A stretch of DNA of 9,674 nt. Origin: CAZBWE01 sp964568985. Lineage in GTDB: Bacteria > Planctomycetota > Phycisphaerae > Sedimentisphaerales > Anaerobacaceae. The translations under genes were made by a program, and so were the position numbers. The DNA lies in NCBI GenBank assembly GCA_964568985.1, contig CAZMSP010000075.1, forward strand, positions 1 through 9,674, read 5' to 3'. Position 1 is the stretch's first letter. Each line of letters starts with the position of its first letter. Positions 1 through 7,492 of this stretch are shown piece by piece. A model generated the notes under the pieces. The model had not been told where the DNA came from. It worked only from the letters and a program-made list of their open reading frames with translations, and did not search any database.

Positions 1-42
1 AACTCTTAAGAGTTTATCGACATAATCAAGAGTCCCCTTAAC
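1..42. other. Cas9 downstream flank with 14-bp palindrome
   Basis: These bases follow the cas9 stop codon (minus strand). Bases 1-14 form a perfect palindrome, AACTCTTAAGAGTT. No cas1 start with a convincing frame and no tandem repeat is visible; the only ATG just after cas9 (minus strand) runs into a stop after five codons. A terminator cannot be called because the window ends here. Confidence 0.4.
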
Positions 43-3024
43 CTAATCATTCGCCGGATGAATTCTCCCGAGCGGATCAACTGTAACCTTGTAACCATCA
101 AAAAGATGGGCCGTCTTATCTATATATGTTTCTTTCTTGTCAATCGTTGCCGCTGTATGGTGGCGAAATCGAACCATCTTATTCGCATCCATCTTCTGAA
201 CTCGGTAAAGGTCAGTTCCACCCGCCTTGTTTTTCATCATAACCATATCATTAATCGCAAGCGAGCAGACAAGTCTTGTCCCCGGACCATGATTGCGTTG
301 AACTACTGGCTCCCCATTGCGACTGCGGCGTACTGCCTCAAACATAGTAACCACAACAGATTCTCTTTTCCCTTTTTTCTCACCTTCTGTATACTCCCAA
401 ATCTCAACATGGTGGTTACTCCCCAGTTTAACATACCTATATGTCTTTCCATTTTTATCTTTGATTCCCTCAGGATTGCCCAAAACCTCCATGATTCTCA
501 CCTTTTTGATAGGGATTTTATTCTTGCTTTTCTTTGTCTTCATATACAGCGGCTTAGCCCAAATATCTTTGGAGATATTCCTTTCTTTGCCCTTCTTATT
601 TGGGTCAATGCCAAATTCGACCAGCCTGCTTTTCACAATGCCCTTCACAGTATCATCAACTATTTTTGATACCATCGGAACAGTTAAATCTTCCAGTTTC
701 TTACGATACACAAAAACATCCTGCCCCTTATTATCTTTCAGCCCAGTCGGACCATAATTCGTTTCCTCGTGAAGTGCACCCGACACCTTTCGCCTCGGCT
801 TATGCGACACGTTGATGTGCTTGACCCTCTCAGCAAGCTCCTCTCTAAAGTGTGGCCACGGCGGTTGAAAGCTAACTGTTCCGTTTGAATATTTGCTCTT
901 TCCTAATTGCCAAAGATGCTCTGGACAGGTAACTGCGATAACCGCTGCATCTATAGAATGGTGGCGATGGTCGTCCCTGTCCTTGATAAACCCCCATTGA
1001 TGCGCAAGCTCAGATGTGGTCTTGCCCCTTGTTCCACTAACATTACTGCATATTTGTTTAAGATATTTCACAACCTCCCTGTTTATATACCGTGTATCGT
1101 TAAGCTCCCGGCTTATTATCTTATCTGTATCAATTTCTTTTTGCCAGAATTTTTGCTTCTTCCAGTATGGCATTGCCGTTCTGTTTACGCGTTGTTTTAA
1201 CTGTTCGAATCTCTCAGTATCACCGCTATATGTCTCATAAGGTATCTGTTTCTTTTTTACATGGATATTTTCGTAAACCTCACAAAGTGTCTTATTCATA
1301 TAGCTATCGTCCAAGCTCCGGTCGTATGGCAGAATATGCTCAATCTGAAATTCAGGATTTGGCCCAAATAGGGCCTCCTGTGAAATTGCTTTGCCTGTAT
1401 AAGGACATACCTTCCCGCATTCTATCCAGAGATTGTATTTGATGACGTCGTCTCTGGAAGGATTCGCTATCCCCATGTCCTCTATCAATCTTTTTCTCGT
1501 CTGCTCATTACGTCTTTTATTATCCAGCATCTTAAAATGAATTTCTTTTCGCTGCCTTGCGTTACCTCTGACATCTCTGGCCATCTCTATCTTTATTTTC
1601 TTTGGCTTCCCATATTCGAGGACTATTACATTAACAACCTTTCGAACTTCAAACAGCGCACGATTGACTAACGGATTGCGTAAATCCTCAGGAAAATCCA
1701 ACTTGTCGGTTTCATTCGCCTCATTAGTTTTGTTTCGTTCAGAATATACTATATCCAGCGCCTCATCTGTTCTTTTACCCTCTTCTATTAAAGGCAGCAA
1801 CTTCTGTAACGCCTTACGCGAAAAACTCATATACCCACTTACAAGTTTCACCTTCGAAGCTATCTCCGCCTTCTCTTCGGCCAATTTGTATTCGCTCGCA
1901 AGAGCAGTACAGAGTTCATCGTTATCCTCTGATTCTAAAAATAAATTGTTGAGTTTTATCTTTTGTCCTTCGCTCATATCTTCCCATTTTTTTCGACCGA
2001 AGACCTTCTTTCCCATCATTGTCGAAGCGAACTCGTCTCCCTTCAGCTTTTCCCTCTTTTTTCCCTTTTCATTTATCTCATATTCCCAGTTAAATTGCTG
2101 TGTCTCCAGCAAACCGAGCTTCTTGCGAATTGTTGAAAATCTGACCTCTTTTTTCGTATTTAGTTCGTCCAGTATGATTTTCCGTTGCTCTGGTGTCAGA
2201 GTCTCAATCGTTCCGTCCGGATTGCATATTTTCAGATTATTTACATCCTGCAAAATGCGAAATCTTCTTGCGTACCAGTCTCCTCGTGGACAACGTTTCT
2301 CCCCATCTTCAAGTTGACAATCACCTATCGTATCCGGGTCCCATCTCATCGGTCTCTGGAAGAATATAATCTCGTCTCGTATCTTTTTTCGAAGCTCATC
2401 CGTTAGAACTTCCGGGTAATATTCAAATTGCTTTGCCCATAATAAGTCGAATTCTTTTTCGTACATTGACCTGAATGTATATTGCTCGCGTATCCGTTGC
2501 TCCTCAGGGTCGAGGCCAGCAAAATACTCTCCCAATGTTCTGCATCCTTGCTCTTCAATCACAGATTGGAGTTCCCCTGCACTTTTTGCAATTTGGCCTT
2601 CTTCTTTCAAGCTGCCAGTTTTTCTATTGCTCTTAAAACCTCTGCGTTGATTTATATGAAACAACGCACGGCCAAATTCGTATAAATCCAGCTTTTCATC
2701 GAGTCCTTTTTTACGAAGCTCATAGGGATTTTTCTCATTAAGAAATTCGTTTAACTCCTTATCATCTTTAGGTAATAGCCCAGCCGACCGAAGTGTTTTT
2801 ACAATCTGGTCTCTTCGTAAATTTCTCCGCTGGTGTACTCGTCTTGCCCCTCTGGCTTCTCTGCGTGTTGCATTTTTAGATTTTTCCTGTCCTTTCTCTC
2901 TGTCAACTCCTTCTGGAAAAACCCTGACTCCGATGTCTAATATCGATGGCTTTTTGCCGGTATCAAGGATGGCCCATCCGATACTATGGGAACCAATATC
3001 CAATCCAAGTGTATAAAAGCTCAT
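43..3024 (-). CDS. cas9: Compact type II CRISPR effector Cas9 (probably II-C)
   Basis: RNA-guided DNA endonuclease of a type II CRISPR-Cas immune system; it cuts both strands of a target matched by a crRNA:tracrRNA guide. Visible in order: RuvC-I with LGLDIGSHSIGWAI (catalytic D9); an arginine-rich bridge helix at about 51-72; a REC lobe at about 75-450; RuvC-II with KIKIEMARD (E480); an HNH domain with IEHILPYDRSLDDS (H563, N577, N586); RuvC-III with HRHHSIDAAVIA (H689, D692); and a C-terminal WED/PAM-interacting region ending in VTVDPLGRIHPAND. All catalytic residues are present, so it should be active. At 993 residues it is at the short end of the family, near the C. jejuni and N. meningitidis enzymes, which with the terminal motif suggests II-C. 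The start is fixed by AAGGAG (3033-3038) 8 nt before ATG. A CxxxC (C536, C540) just before the HNH core could bind metal, which is inference. Cas1 and Cas2 are not in the window. Confidence 0.97.
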   Translation of the reverse strand: MSFYTLGLDIGSHSIGWAILDTGKKPSILDIGVRVFPEGVDREKGQEKSKNATRREARGARRVHQRRNLRRDQIVKTLRSAGLLPKDDKELNEFLNEKNPYELRKKGLDEKLDLYEFGRALFHINQRRGFKSNRKTGSLKEEGQIAKSAGELQSVIEEQGCRTLGEYFAGLDPEEQRIREQYTFRSMYEKEFDLLWAKQFEYYPEVLTDELRKKIRDEIIFFQRPMRWDPDTIGDCQLEDGEKRCPRGDWYARRFRILQDVNNLKICNPDGTIETLTPEQRKIILDELNTKKEVRFSTIRKKLGLLETQQFNWEYEINEKGKKREKLKGDEFASTMMGKKVFGRKKWEDMSEGQKIKLNNLFLESEDNDELCTALASEYKLAEEKAEIASKVKLVSGYMSFSRKALQKLLPLIEEGKRTDEALDIVYSERNKTNEANETDKLDFPEDLRNPLVNRALFEVRKVVNVIVLEYGKPKKIKIEMARDVRGNARQRKEIHFKMLDNKRRNEQTRKRLIEDMGIANPSRDDVIKYNLWIECGKVCPYTGKAISQEALFGPNPEFQIEHILPYDRSLDDSYMNKTLCEVYENIHVKKKQIPYETYSGDTERFEQLKQRVNRTAMPYWKKQKFWQKEIDTDKIISRELNDTRYINREVVKYLKQICSNVSGTRGKTTSELAHQWGFIKDRDDHRHHSIDAAVIAVTCPEHLWQLGKSKYSNGTVSFQPPWPHFREELAERVKHINVSHKPRRKVSGALHEETNYGPTGLKDNKGQDVFVYRKKLEDLTVPMVSKIVDDTVKGIVKSRLVEFGIDPNKKGKERNISKDIWAKPLYMKTKKSKNKIPIKKVRIMEVLGNPEGIKDKNGKTYRYVKLGSNHHVEIWEYTEGEKKGKRESVVVTMFEAVRRSRNGEPVVQRNHGPGTRLVCSLAINDMVMMKNKAGGTDLYRVQKMDANKMVRFRHHTAATIDKKETYIDKTAHLFDGYKVTVDPLGRIHPAND

Positions 3025-3032
3025 AATCTCCT

Positions 3033-3038
3033 CTCCTT
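3033..3038 (-). promoter_or_regulatory. cas9 ribosome binding site
   Basis: On the minus strand AAGGAG lies 8 nt before the cas9 ATG, a consensus Shine-Dalgarno at ideal spacing. A second GGAG (3028-3031) lies only 3 nt before the ATG. The strength of the site supports 3024 as the true start. Confidence 0.8.
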
Positions 3039-3067
3039 AAAATACAAAAATTTTCGTAAAATTTCTC

Positions 3068-3100
3068 TTGATTATTTAATATCTCTTCATACTATATATT
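3068..3100 (+). promoter_or_regulatory. Candidate promoter for the tracrRNA-like transcript
   Basis: The AT-rich stretch has TTGATT (3068-3073) followed by either TACTAT (3090-3095, 16-bp spacer) or TATATT (3095-3100, better -10 but 21-bp spacer). Either would start a transcript near 3103-3107, just before the structured RNA candidate. The match is only moderate, and the region is AT-rich enough to give chance boxes. Confidence 0.35.
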
Positions 3101-3104
3101 TGAT

Positions 3105-3193
3105 CCGTGTGTTGAGTGCTTGTCATAACAAGTGCGAAAGCACGCAGGCACTGCCCCATCTTATCAAAAAGGTAAGATGGGGTAAACCTTTTT
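3105..3193 (+). ncRNA. Candidate tracrRNA, divergent from cas9
   Basis: This would be the trans-activating RNA that pairs with CRISPR repeats and loads Cas9. Three things are visible. First, a possible anti-repeat at about 3105-3129 ending GTCATAAC, predicting a repeat that begins near GTTATGACAAGCACTCAA. Second, a small hairpin GTGC-GAAA-GCAC (3132-3143) in the position of the tracrRNA nexus. Third, a 10-bp terminal stem CCCCATCTTA/TAAGATGGGG (3154-3163 and 3173-3182), followed by TAAACC and TTTTT (3189-3193). From memory, N. meningitidis and C. jejuni tracrRNAs also end in a CCCC/GGGG hairpin with a short A-rich tail and a T-run. Caveats: no repeat array is in view to prove pairing, and the anti-repeat can self-fold (CTTGT-CATA-ACAAG, 3119-3132). 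A different small RNA, or a leader with a terminator, remains possible. Confidence 0.62.
3154..3193 (+). terminator. Rho-independent terminator of the tracrRNA candidate
   Basis: A perfect 10-bp GC-capped stem (3154-3163 with 3173-3182), extendable by a U-G and a C-G pair inside the loop, is followed after six bases by five T's (3189-3193). It faces the plus strand, so it would end the tracrRNA-like transcript and does not serve cas9. It may double as the 3' structural hairpin bound by Cas9. Confidence 0.65.
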
Positions 3194-3354
3194 ATGGCCT
3201 CACGAGATATAAAAAAACCCCGCGGTTTACCATAGGGCTTTTCAGTTCAATCAGTTAAGCCACTCCAAACACAACGTGGTTCACGGGCCAGATGACCTGA
3301 TAATACCGAATCATTACCCACGCTCCAGACAGAAGTTTTTCTCGCTACAATCGG
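3194..3354. other. Intergenic spacer without a convincing gene
   Basis: No tRNA, CRISPR repeat or well-supported frame is seen. Small structure is present: GGTTTACC (3224-3231) is the exact reverse complement of GGTAAACC (3181-3188) at the tail of the RNA candidate. An A7 tract (3211-3217) next to CCCC makes a weak minus-strand hairpin plus T-run (stem AAACC/GGTTT). A direct repeat TCAGTT occurs twice at 3242-3256. Its function is unknown. Confidence 0.4.
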
Positions 3355-3383
3355 TTGTTGTCTCACATCATAGTTTTTATAAT
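3355..3383 (+). promoter_or_regulatory. Promoter of the deacetylase-GT2-phosphatase operon
   Basis: A perfect TATAAT (3378-3383) sits exactly 17 bp after TTGTTG (3355-3360), a half-match to the -35 consensus. Transcription would begin near 3390, giving a short leader of about 38 nt before the ATG at 3428. No strong Shine-Dalgarno precedes that ATG. Confidence 0.6.
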
Positions 3384-3427
3384 TTGCAACTTGATTTAAC
3401 CATTTTTCCCATATAAACTTATCTGCG

Positions 3428-4276
3428 ATGGACAGGCGAATTATAATAAATGCCGATGATTTTGGGCTGTGTGAAGGAGTAAACAGGGCTGTAGCAGAAG
3501 CTCACACAAAGGGCATTCTGACCAGTGCGACTATAATGACTAATATACCGGCCGCCGCCGAAGCAGTAAAGATAGCAAAGCAACTGCCCAGTCTTGGTAT
3601 AGGTGTTCATCTTAACCTCACTGACGGTCAGCCGGTATCGAAGGATGCTAATGTTCAACTCTTAGTGAACACTGACGGCCAATTCACTTACTCACCTGCA
3701 AAGCTATCGTTCTATTCTCTTGTTTCGCCCCGGTTTAGAAATGCGGTAAAAGTCGAATTAGCCGCCCAGATACGATGGGCAATCGAAAGAGGTTTACGGC
3801 CGACGCATCTGGATTCGCATAAGCATATCCACAGTTTCCCAGCTATATATCCATTGGTCTGCGGCCTGGCCGGACAGTTTAAAATCCCTGCGATACGTTT
3901 TACATTCGAGCCGAGGAGTTTTTCCAATATGCCGGGGTTGCTGCCAGACGGCGATGGGAAGAAAATAGCAAGGTTGAATCGCATTATGGCCCGGATAAAT
4001 CGACTGCAGAATTCCAGTTTTTTCAAAACCGATATGCTTTTCGGCGTCGCACATACAGGCAGGATAGACACAGTTTTTTTCAGAGCCGCTGCCTCGTACA
4101 ACAGGGCGCCGGTTGCCGAGATAATGACTCATCCGGGATTTACCGACGGTCTGGAAAAATTCAGAACAAGACTGGTTCAGCAGCGTAAAATCGAGCTTGA
4201 TACGCTCTGCAGCGAAAAGGCCAGGCAGTATTTGGCAAATGCAGGAATAAAACTGGTGCATTATGGACAACTATAA
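3428..4276 (+). CDS. YdjC/ChbG-family carbohydrate deacetylase
   Basis: Metal-dependent deacetylase of the YdjC/ChbG/HpnK family, which removes acetyl groups from N-acetylated sugars or sugar lipids. Family hallmarks are in order: NADDFG near the N-terminus (D10, D11), GVHLNLTDG (H61), HLDSHKHIH (127-135, with D129 and the metal-binding histidines), TDMLFGVAHTG (201-211) and EIMTHPG (231-237, general-acid His). The length of 282 residues is normal and all key residues are intact. No signal peptide is visible, so it is cytoplasmic. The 3' end overlaps the next gene by 14 nt, implying translational coupling. Next to a polyprenyl-phosphate glycosyltransferase, the substrate is probably a lipid-linked amino sugar rather than chitobiose, which is inference from context. 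No good Shine-Dalgarno supports the start, but NADDFG sits at the normal distance from it. Confidence 0.9.
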   Translation: MDRRIIINADDFGLCEGVNRAVAEAHTKGILTSATIMTNIPAAAEAVKIAKQLPSLGIGVHLNLTDGQPVSKDANVQLLVNTDGQFTYSPAKLSFYSLVSPRFRNAVKVELAAQIRWAIERGLRPTHLDSHKHIHSFPAIYPLVCGLAGQFKIPAIRFTFEPRSFSNMPGLLPDGDGKKIARLNRIMARINRLQNSSFFKTDMLFGVAHTGRIDTVFFRAAASYNRAPVAEIMTHPGFTDGLEKFRTRLVQQRKIELDTLCSEKARQYLANAGIKLVHYGQL

Positions 4277-5267
4277 GAATCAGACTAATGTTGACTGCTC
4301 GGTTGTCGTGCCGCTTTACAACGAAGCTAATTCTGTAAATGAGCTTTATGAGCGACTGACCAAAACTATGAGCAAAACCGCTCCGGATTATGAGCTGATT
4401 TTTGTGGACGACGGCAGCAACGACAATACTTTACAGATATTAAAAGACATCGCCCGCAACGATGATAAAGTGGTGGTTATTGAACTTAGCCGTAACTTCG
4501 GCCAGACTTCCGCTTTGGCCGCCGGTTTCGATACCGCAAAGGGTCGAATAATAATTTCAATGGACGGTGACCTGCAGCATTGCCCCGAAGACATACCGAA
4601 TTTTCTCGAAAAGATTGAACAAGGTTATGATGTCGTCAGCGGATGGCGCAAAAACAGAGTGGATAATCTCCTTACGAGAAGAATTCCTTCGAAAGCGGCT
4701 AACTGGCTTGCCTCAAAGATAAGTGGAGTGGATATTCACGATTTCGGCACCACATTCAAAGCTTACAAACGTGAAGTGGTTGAACAGTTGAATCTTTACG
4801 GGGAGATGCACAGGTTCATTCCAGCCCTGTTGTCTCATCGGGGTGCTAAAATTCTTGAGATACCCATTAAGAATATTGTCCGCCCAAAGGGCTCAAGCAA
4901 TTACGGGATATCCAGAACATTTAGAGTAGTATTCGATTTAATAACAATCAATTTTTTGCTCGGATACATTACAAGACCGCTGCACTTTTTTGGCCGAGCG
5001 GCTTTATACTGCATTCTTGCGGCCATGTTAATAGCATGCTATATGTTATATGACAAATTTGTATATAACGTGCCTATTATGGTTGCTCACGCTCCGCTGG
5101 CGGGGTTAGCGGTTTTACTTTTCCTGATTGGTTTTATATTCATTGCCACTGGTCTATTAAGTGAGATGATAAGCAGAGTTTATTTTGAGTCCACAAACAA
5201 AAAGATATACTCGGTGCGCAAAGTGCATCATAAGCACAATTTGACGGCGAAGGGCGAAAATGAATAA
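4263..5267 (+). CDS. Polyprenyl-phosphate glycosyltransferase, GT2 family
   Basis: GT2 enzyme of the DPM1/GtrB/ArnC type, which transfers a sugar from a nucleotide sugar to a polyprenyl phosphate at the inner face of the cytoplasmic membrane. It shows VVPLYNE at 15-21, the nucleotide-binding FVDDGS (47-52), the DxD metal motif in MDGDLQ (D101, D103) and a conserved GTTFKAYKR segment (162-170). Two hydrophobic helices follow at about 244-264 and 276-298, the usual C-terminal membrane anchor of GtrB/ArnC relatives. The length of 334 residues fits. The ATG overlaps the end of the deacetylase gene and the stop overlaps the next start by 8 nt, so the three genes are translated as a coupled unit. 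The donor sugar cannot be told from sequence. The ArnT-like gene nearby is the natural user of its product. Confidence 0.92.
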   Translation: MDNYKNQTNVDCSVVVPLYNEANSVNELYERLTKTMSKTAPDYELIFVDDGSNDNTLQILKDIARNDDKVVVIELSRNFGQTSALAAGFDTAKGRIIISMDGDLQHCPEDIPNFLEKIEQGYDVVSGWRKNRVDNLLTRRIPSKAANWLASKISGVDIHDFGTTFKAYKREVVEQLNLYGEMHRFIPALLSHRGAKILEIPIKNIVRPKGSSNYGISRTFRVVFDLITINFLLGYITRPLHFFGRAALYCILAAMLIACYMLYDKFVYNVPIMVAHAPLAGLAVLLFLIGFIFIATGLLSEMISRVYFESTNKKIYSVRKVHHKHNLTAKGENE

Positions 5268-5808
5268 GAAAAAACAGCCGATAGGCAGACTGATTATTAT
5301 TTTACTGATAGTCGCTACAGCCACATATTTTCTGATCCATCATTTTCATATCAATGATTTCCGCGTTATAGAACCGGCCGTACTTTACACCAGCGGTCAG
5401 CCCCAAGGAATGGATTATCCACGACTTCTATATAAGTATCACATCACAACAATTGTCAATATTCGTCCACCCTCGGAACACAAAGACCACAACTGGTATA
5501 CTGAAGAAATAGTCTGGACGAGGAACAACGGGGTCAGCTATATTGAAATGCCTATCGAAAAAAGTAGCTATTTCCCGGATGAACAAACTCAGGATAATTT
5601 TATCGCTATAATGGCAAATAAGGACAATCTTCCCGTCCTTCTGCATGGCGGCCGCAACGATGAAAGAGTTGCTCTGCTGGCGGCAGCGTGGCTGCGAAGA
5701 AGCCAAGGATATACGGCCGAACACACTGCTGAAATAATTAAAAAAATTATCGAAGACCGCAAACTAACTGAAGATGAGATTACTTTTATAAACCATTTGG
5801 CCAAGTAG
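5260..5808 (+). CDS. Membrane-anchored dual-specificity-phosphatase-like protein, catalytic Cys lost
   Basis: Resembles the small tyrosine/dual-specificity phosphatases often found beside envelope glycosyltransferase genes. An N-terminal hydrophobic helix (about 10-26) after a lysine-rich start suggests a single membrane anchor with the domain outside. The fold signature is present: VLYTSGQPQGMDYPRL (41-56), TIVNIRPPSEHKDHNWYTEE (64-83), then the P-loop position PVLLHGGRNDER (125-136). The family motif is HCx5R; here His129 and Arg136 remain but Cys is Gly130. The P-loop Gly two residues before the acidic pair is Asn, and the Thr/Ser after Arg is Val. It is therefore probably a pseudoenzyme or a binding protein. 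The codon is GGC; a single T-to-G change from TGC would explain it, but the other P-loop changes argue against a mere sequencing error. The start overlaps the GT2 gene by 8 nt. Confidence 0.8.
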   Translation: MNKKKQPIGRLIIILLIVATATYFLIHHFHINDFRVIEPAVLYTSGQPQGMDYPRLLYKYHITTIVNIRPPSEHKDHNWYTEEIVWTRNNGVSYIEMPIEKSSYFPDEQTQDNFIAIMANKDNLPVLLHGGRNDERVALLAAAWLRRSQGYTAEHTAEIIKKIIEDRKLTEDEITFINHLAK

Positions 5809-5818
5809 AATTGTTCTA
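5806..5818. repeat. Small palindrome joining two convergent stop codons
   Basis: TAGAA-TTG-TTCTA carries the TAG of the plus-strand phosphatase-like gene in its left arm and, read on the minus strand, the TAG of the ArnT-like gene in its right arm. Only 7 bp separate the genes. No T-run follows, so it is not a standard terminator and transcripts probably run into each other. Confidence 0.4.
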
Positions 5819-7471
5819 TCTGTCATTGGTATCGCTGTATTTTACTATCGGTGCCGTTATGTGAAACAAAGCACCAGAGGTATCTTCTTTTAACCCCTGT
5901 TTTCTCTCTCTGTAAAACACCCTTCTAAACCGATTATCCTTGTCCATGTCCTTTACATATCCGGAGACAGCAACAACCCACTCACCCTGCTGATAGCGGT
6001 CATATAACCCCGATGTATCCATTATAACTGGTACAACTTCACCGAAATACTGAACGAACCTGGTGGATATATACTTGTAAGCTACCAGTTTGTCCGATTG
6101 CGGTACTATTTGGGCGGTTTTTTGTGCAAAATCGCGTGCTTCAATGTCCATATCCAGAAAATCTGAAAAGGTTAAGGTGAAAATCATAACCCAGCCAACG
6201 ATACCGGCAAAACATATTCCATAGGCAACACCAGGCTTTCCTGCAGCAAAGAATACAGAAGCAATAATGGTCATCATTATCGCTTCTATGCTAAATACTA
6301 TAGTGCCTGCCAAAAATTGCGGATATAGCACTGCAACACAAATAAGGCCAACTATAGTTCCTCCAATTATTATGACTATATAACTTTGAAAGGTACGTTT
6401 CACAAAATTAGGAGTATATGCTTTGCGTGTAAAAGCCATATCTTCGAGCAAAATACCAATAAGTATAGCCATCGCCGGTATTAAAGGCAGGATGTAATGC
6501 TGACGTTTACACAGGTTAACTGTCAGGAATACAAAATCCAAAGCAAACCATATCCACAGAAATTTCATTACAGGCTGTTTTTTCTTCCAGACTTTATAAA
6601 AAGGCGCTGCAAGGGCCATCGGCAAAAATATAACCCACGGTGTCACATACTTAAACATCATGAGGAAGTAATGATAAAATGGGTAGCGACCCCTCGCATA
6701 AGTTCCGAATAAACGGTCGACAAACTCATGTTTCCATAAAATTAAATCCCAGTTCAGCTTATTGGCAATAATCAATGGCCAGGGTAGTACAATAACAAGA
6801 AAAATAACACTCCCAATGATAGGCATCAGCTTCGGCAGGACAGACCATTTTCGGCTGATAATAATGAAGAAAAATAATGGAATTAAAACAAGCGGTAGTG
6901 GTGCCGGGCCTTTGGCAAGATTTGCAAGCCCAAAACTTACCCAGAAGATAAGTGTGTACGCGACTTGTCGCCTGCGCTCGCTGCTGTTGACCGCCGAGAA
7001 AAAACTTAAAAAGCACAAAGTGATGAAAAATGTCAAGACCATATCCGGCCTGGCGCTATGAGAGTTGCGAATGAAAGCCAGAGATGTCGTCCAAACACCC
7101 GTGCAAAGCACAGCTATCCTGAATGAAAGCCACCTGTTTACAAAATATAGGATGCTTATCGCCGTCAGAACTGCGAAGACGGCGCTTGGAAATCTTGCGG
7201 TGAACTCATCAACACGCCCTGTTATTTTGGCAAAGCTCGCCACAAGCCAGTATGAAAGCGGAGTTTTATTCAAACGCGGCTTGCCATTTAAAGTAGGCAT
7301 GACCCAGTCACCGCTTTGGAGCATCTCGCGGGCCGCCACAGATACAAAACATTCATGGCTGTCCAGCGTTTGCTCAGAAAGCATCCAGCAGGCATTTATG
7401 GCACAAAGAATCAATAGGCCGCAGATGACAGGATATTTTGTTCTTTTGAGGCTATTTTGATTATTTTCCAT
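5816..7471 (-). CDS. ArnT/PMT-like membrane glycosyltransferase (GT39/GT83)
   Basis: Integral membrane GT-C enzyme that takes a sugar from a polyprenyl-phosphate carrier and puts it on a lipid or protein acceptor on the outer side of the cytoplasmic membrane. At 551 residues it matches ArnT in length. Visible: a first membrane helix at about 13-30; an acidic loop LDSHECF (36-42) in the place of the catalytic Asp/Glu motif of ArnT and PMT enzymes; WVMPTLNGKPRLNKTPLSYW (56-75), a strong ArnT-type block; ARPDMVLTF (140-148); LAKGP (185-189); many further membrane helices to about 430; and a soluble C-terminal domain at about 440-551. Lipid A aminoarabinose transferase is the closest named relative, but donor and acceptor are unproven. 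A GGTGAG sits 8 nt before the ATG. The LAB_N gene lies upstream on the same strand, 75 nt away. Confidence 0.9.
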   Translation of the reverse strand: MENNQNSLKRTKYPVICGLLILCAINACWMLSEQTLDSHECFVSVAAREMLQSGDWVMPTLNGKPRLNKTPLSYWLVASFAKITGRVDEFTARFPSAVFAVLTAISILYFVNRWLSFRIAVLCTGVWTTSLAFIRNSHSARPDMVLTFFITLCFLSFFSAVNSSERRRQVAYTLIFWVSFGLANLAKGPAPLPLVLIPLFFFIIISRKWSVLPKLMPIIGSVIFLVIVLPWPLIIANKLNWDLILWKHEFVDRLFGTYARGRYPFYHYFLMMFKYVTPWVIFLPMALAAPFYKVWKKKQPVMKFLWIWFALDFVFLTVNLCKRQHYILPLIPAMAILIGILLEDMAFTRKAYTPNFVKRTFQSYIVIIIGGTIVGLICVAVLYPQFLAGTIVFSIEAIMMTIIASVFFAAGKPGVAYGICFAGIVGWVMIFTLTFSDFLDMDIEARDFAQKTAQIVPQSDKLVAYKYISTRFVQYFGEVVPVIMDTSGLYDRYQQGEWVVAVSGYVKDMDKDNRFRRVFYRERKQGLKEDTSGALFHITAPIVKYSDTNDR

Positions 7472-7492
7472 TTCGCGAACTCACCGCTAACT

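Noticed and set aside
58..2685. Many plus-strand open frames opposite cas9
   Set aside because: They are antisense to an unmistakable Cas9, have no ribosome binding sites and no recognisable motifs.
3240..3275. T-loop-like GTTCAATC, as if from a tRNA
   Set aside because: The flanking five bases do not pair, and no anticodon or acceptor arm can be built around it.
3247..3427. Minus-strand open frame across the cas9-deacetylase gap (contains SGHLAREPRC)
   Set aside because: It has no ATG start and no ribosome binding site, overlaps the likely operon promoter, and matches no family I know. It may be the relic of a dispersed repeat.
3419..3658. Minus-strand 79-residue frame opposite the deacetylase start
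   Set aside because: It is a shadow of the deacetylase gene without domain or start signal.
7065..7460. Plus-strand 131-residue frame opposite the ArnT-like gene
   Set aside because: It is antisense to a well-supported membrane transferase and shows no motif.
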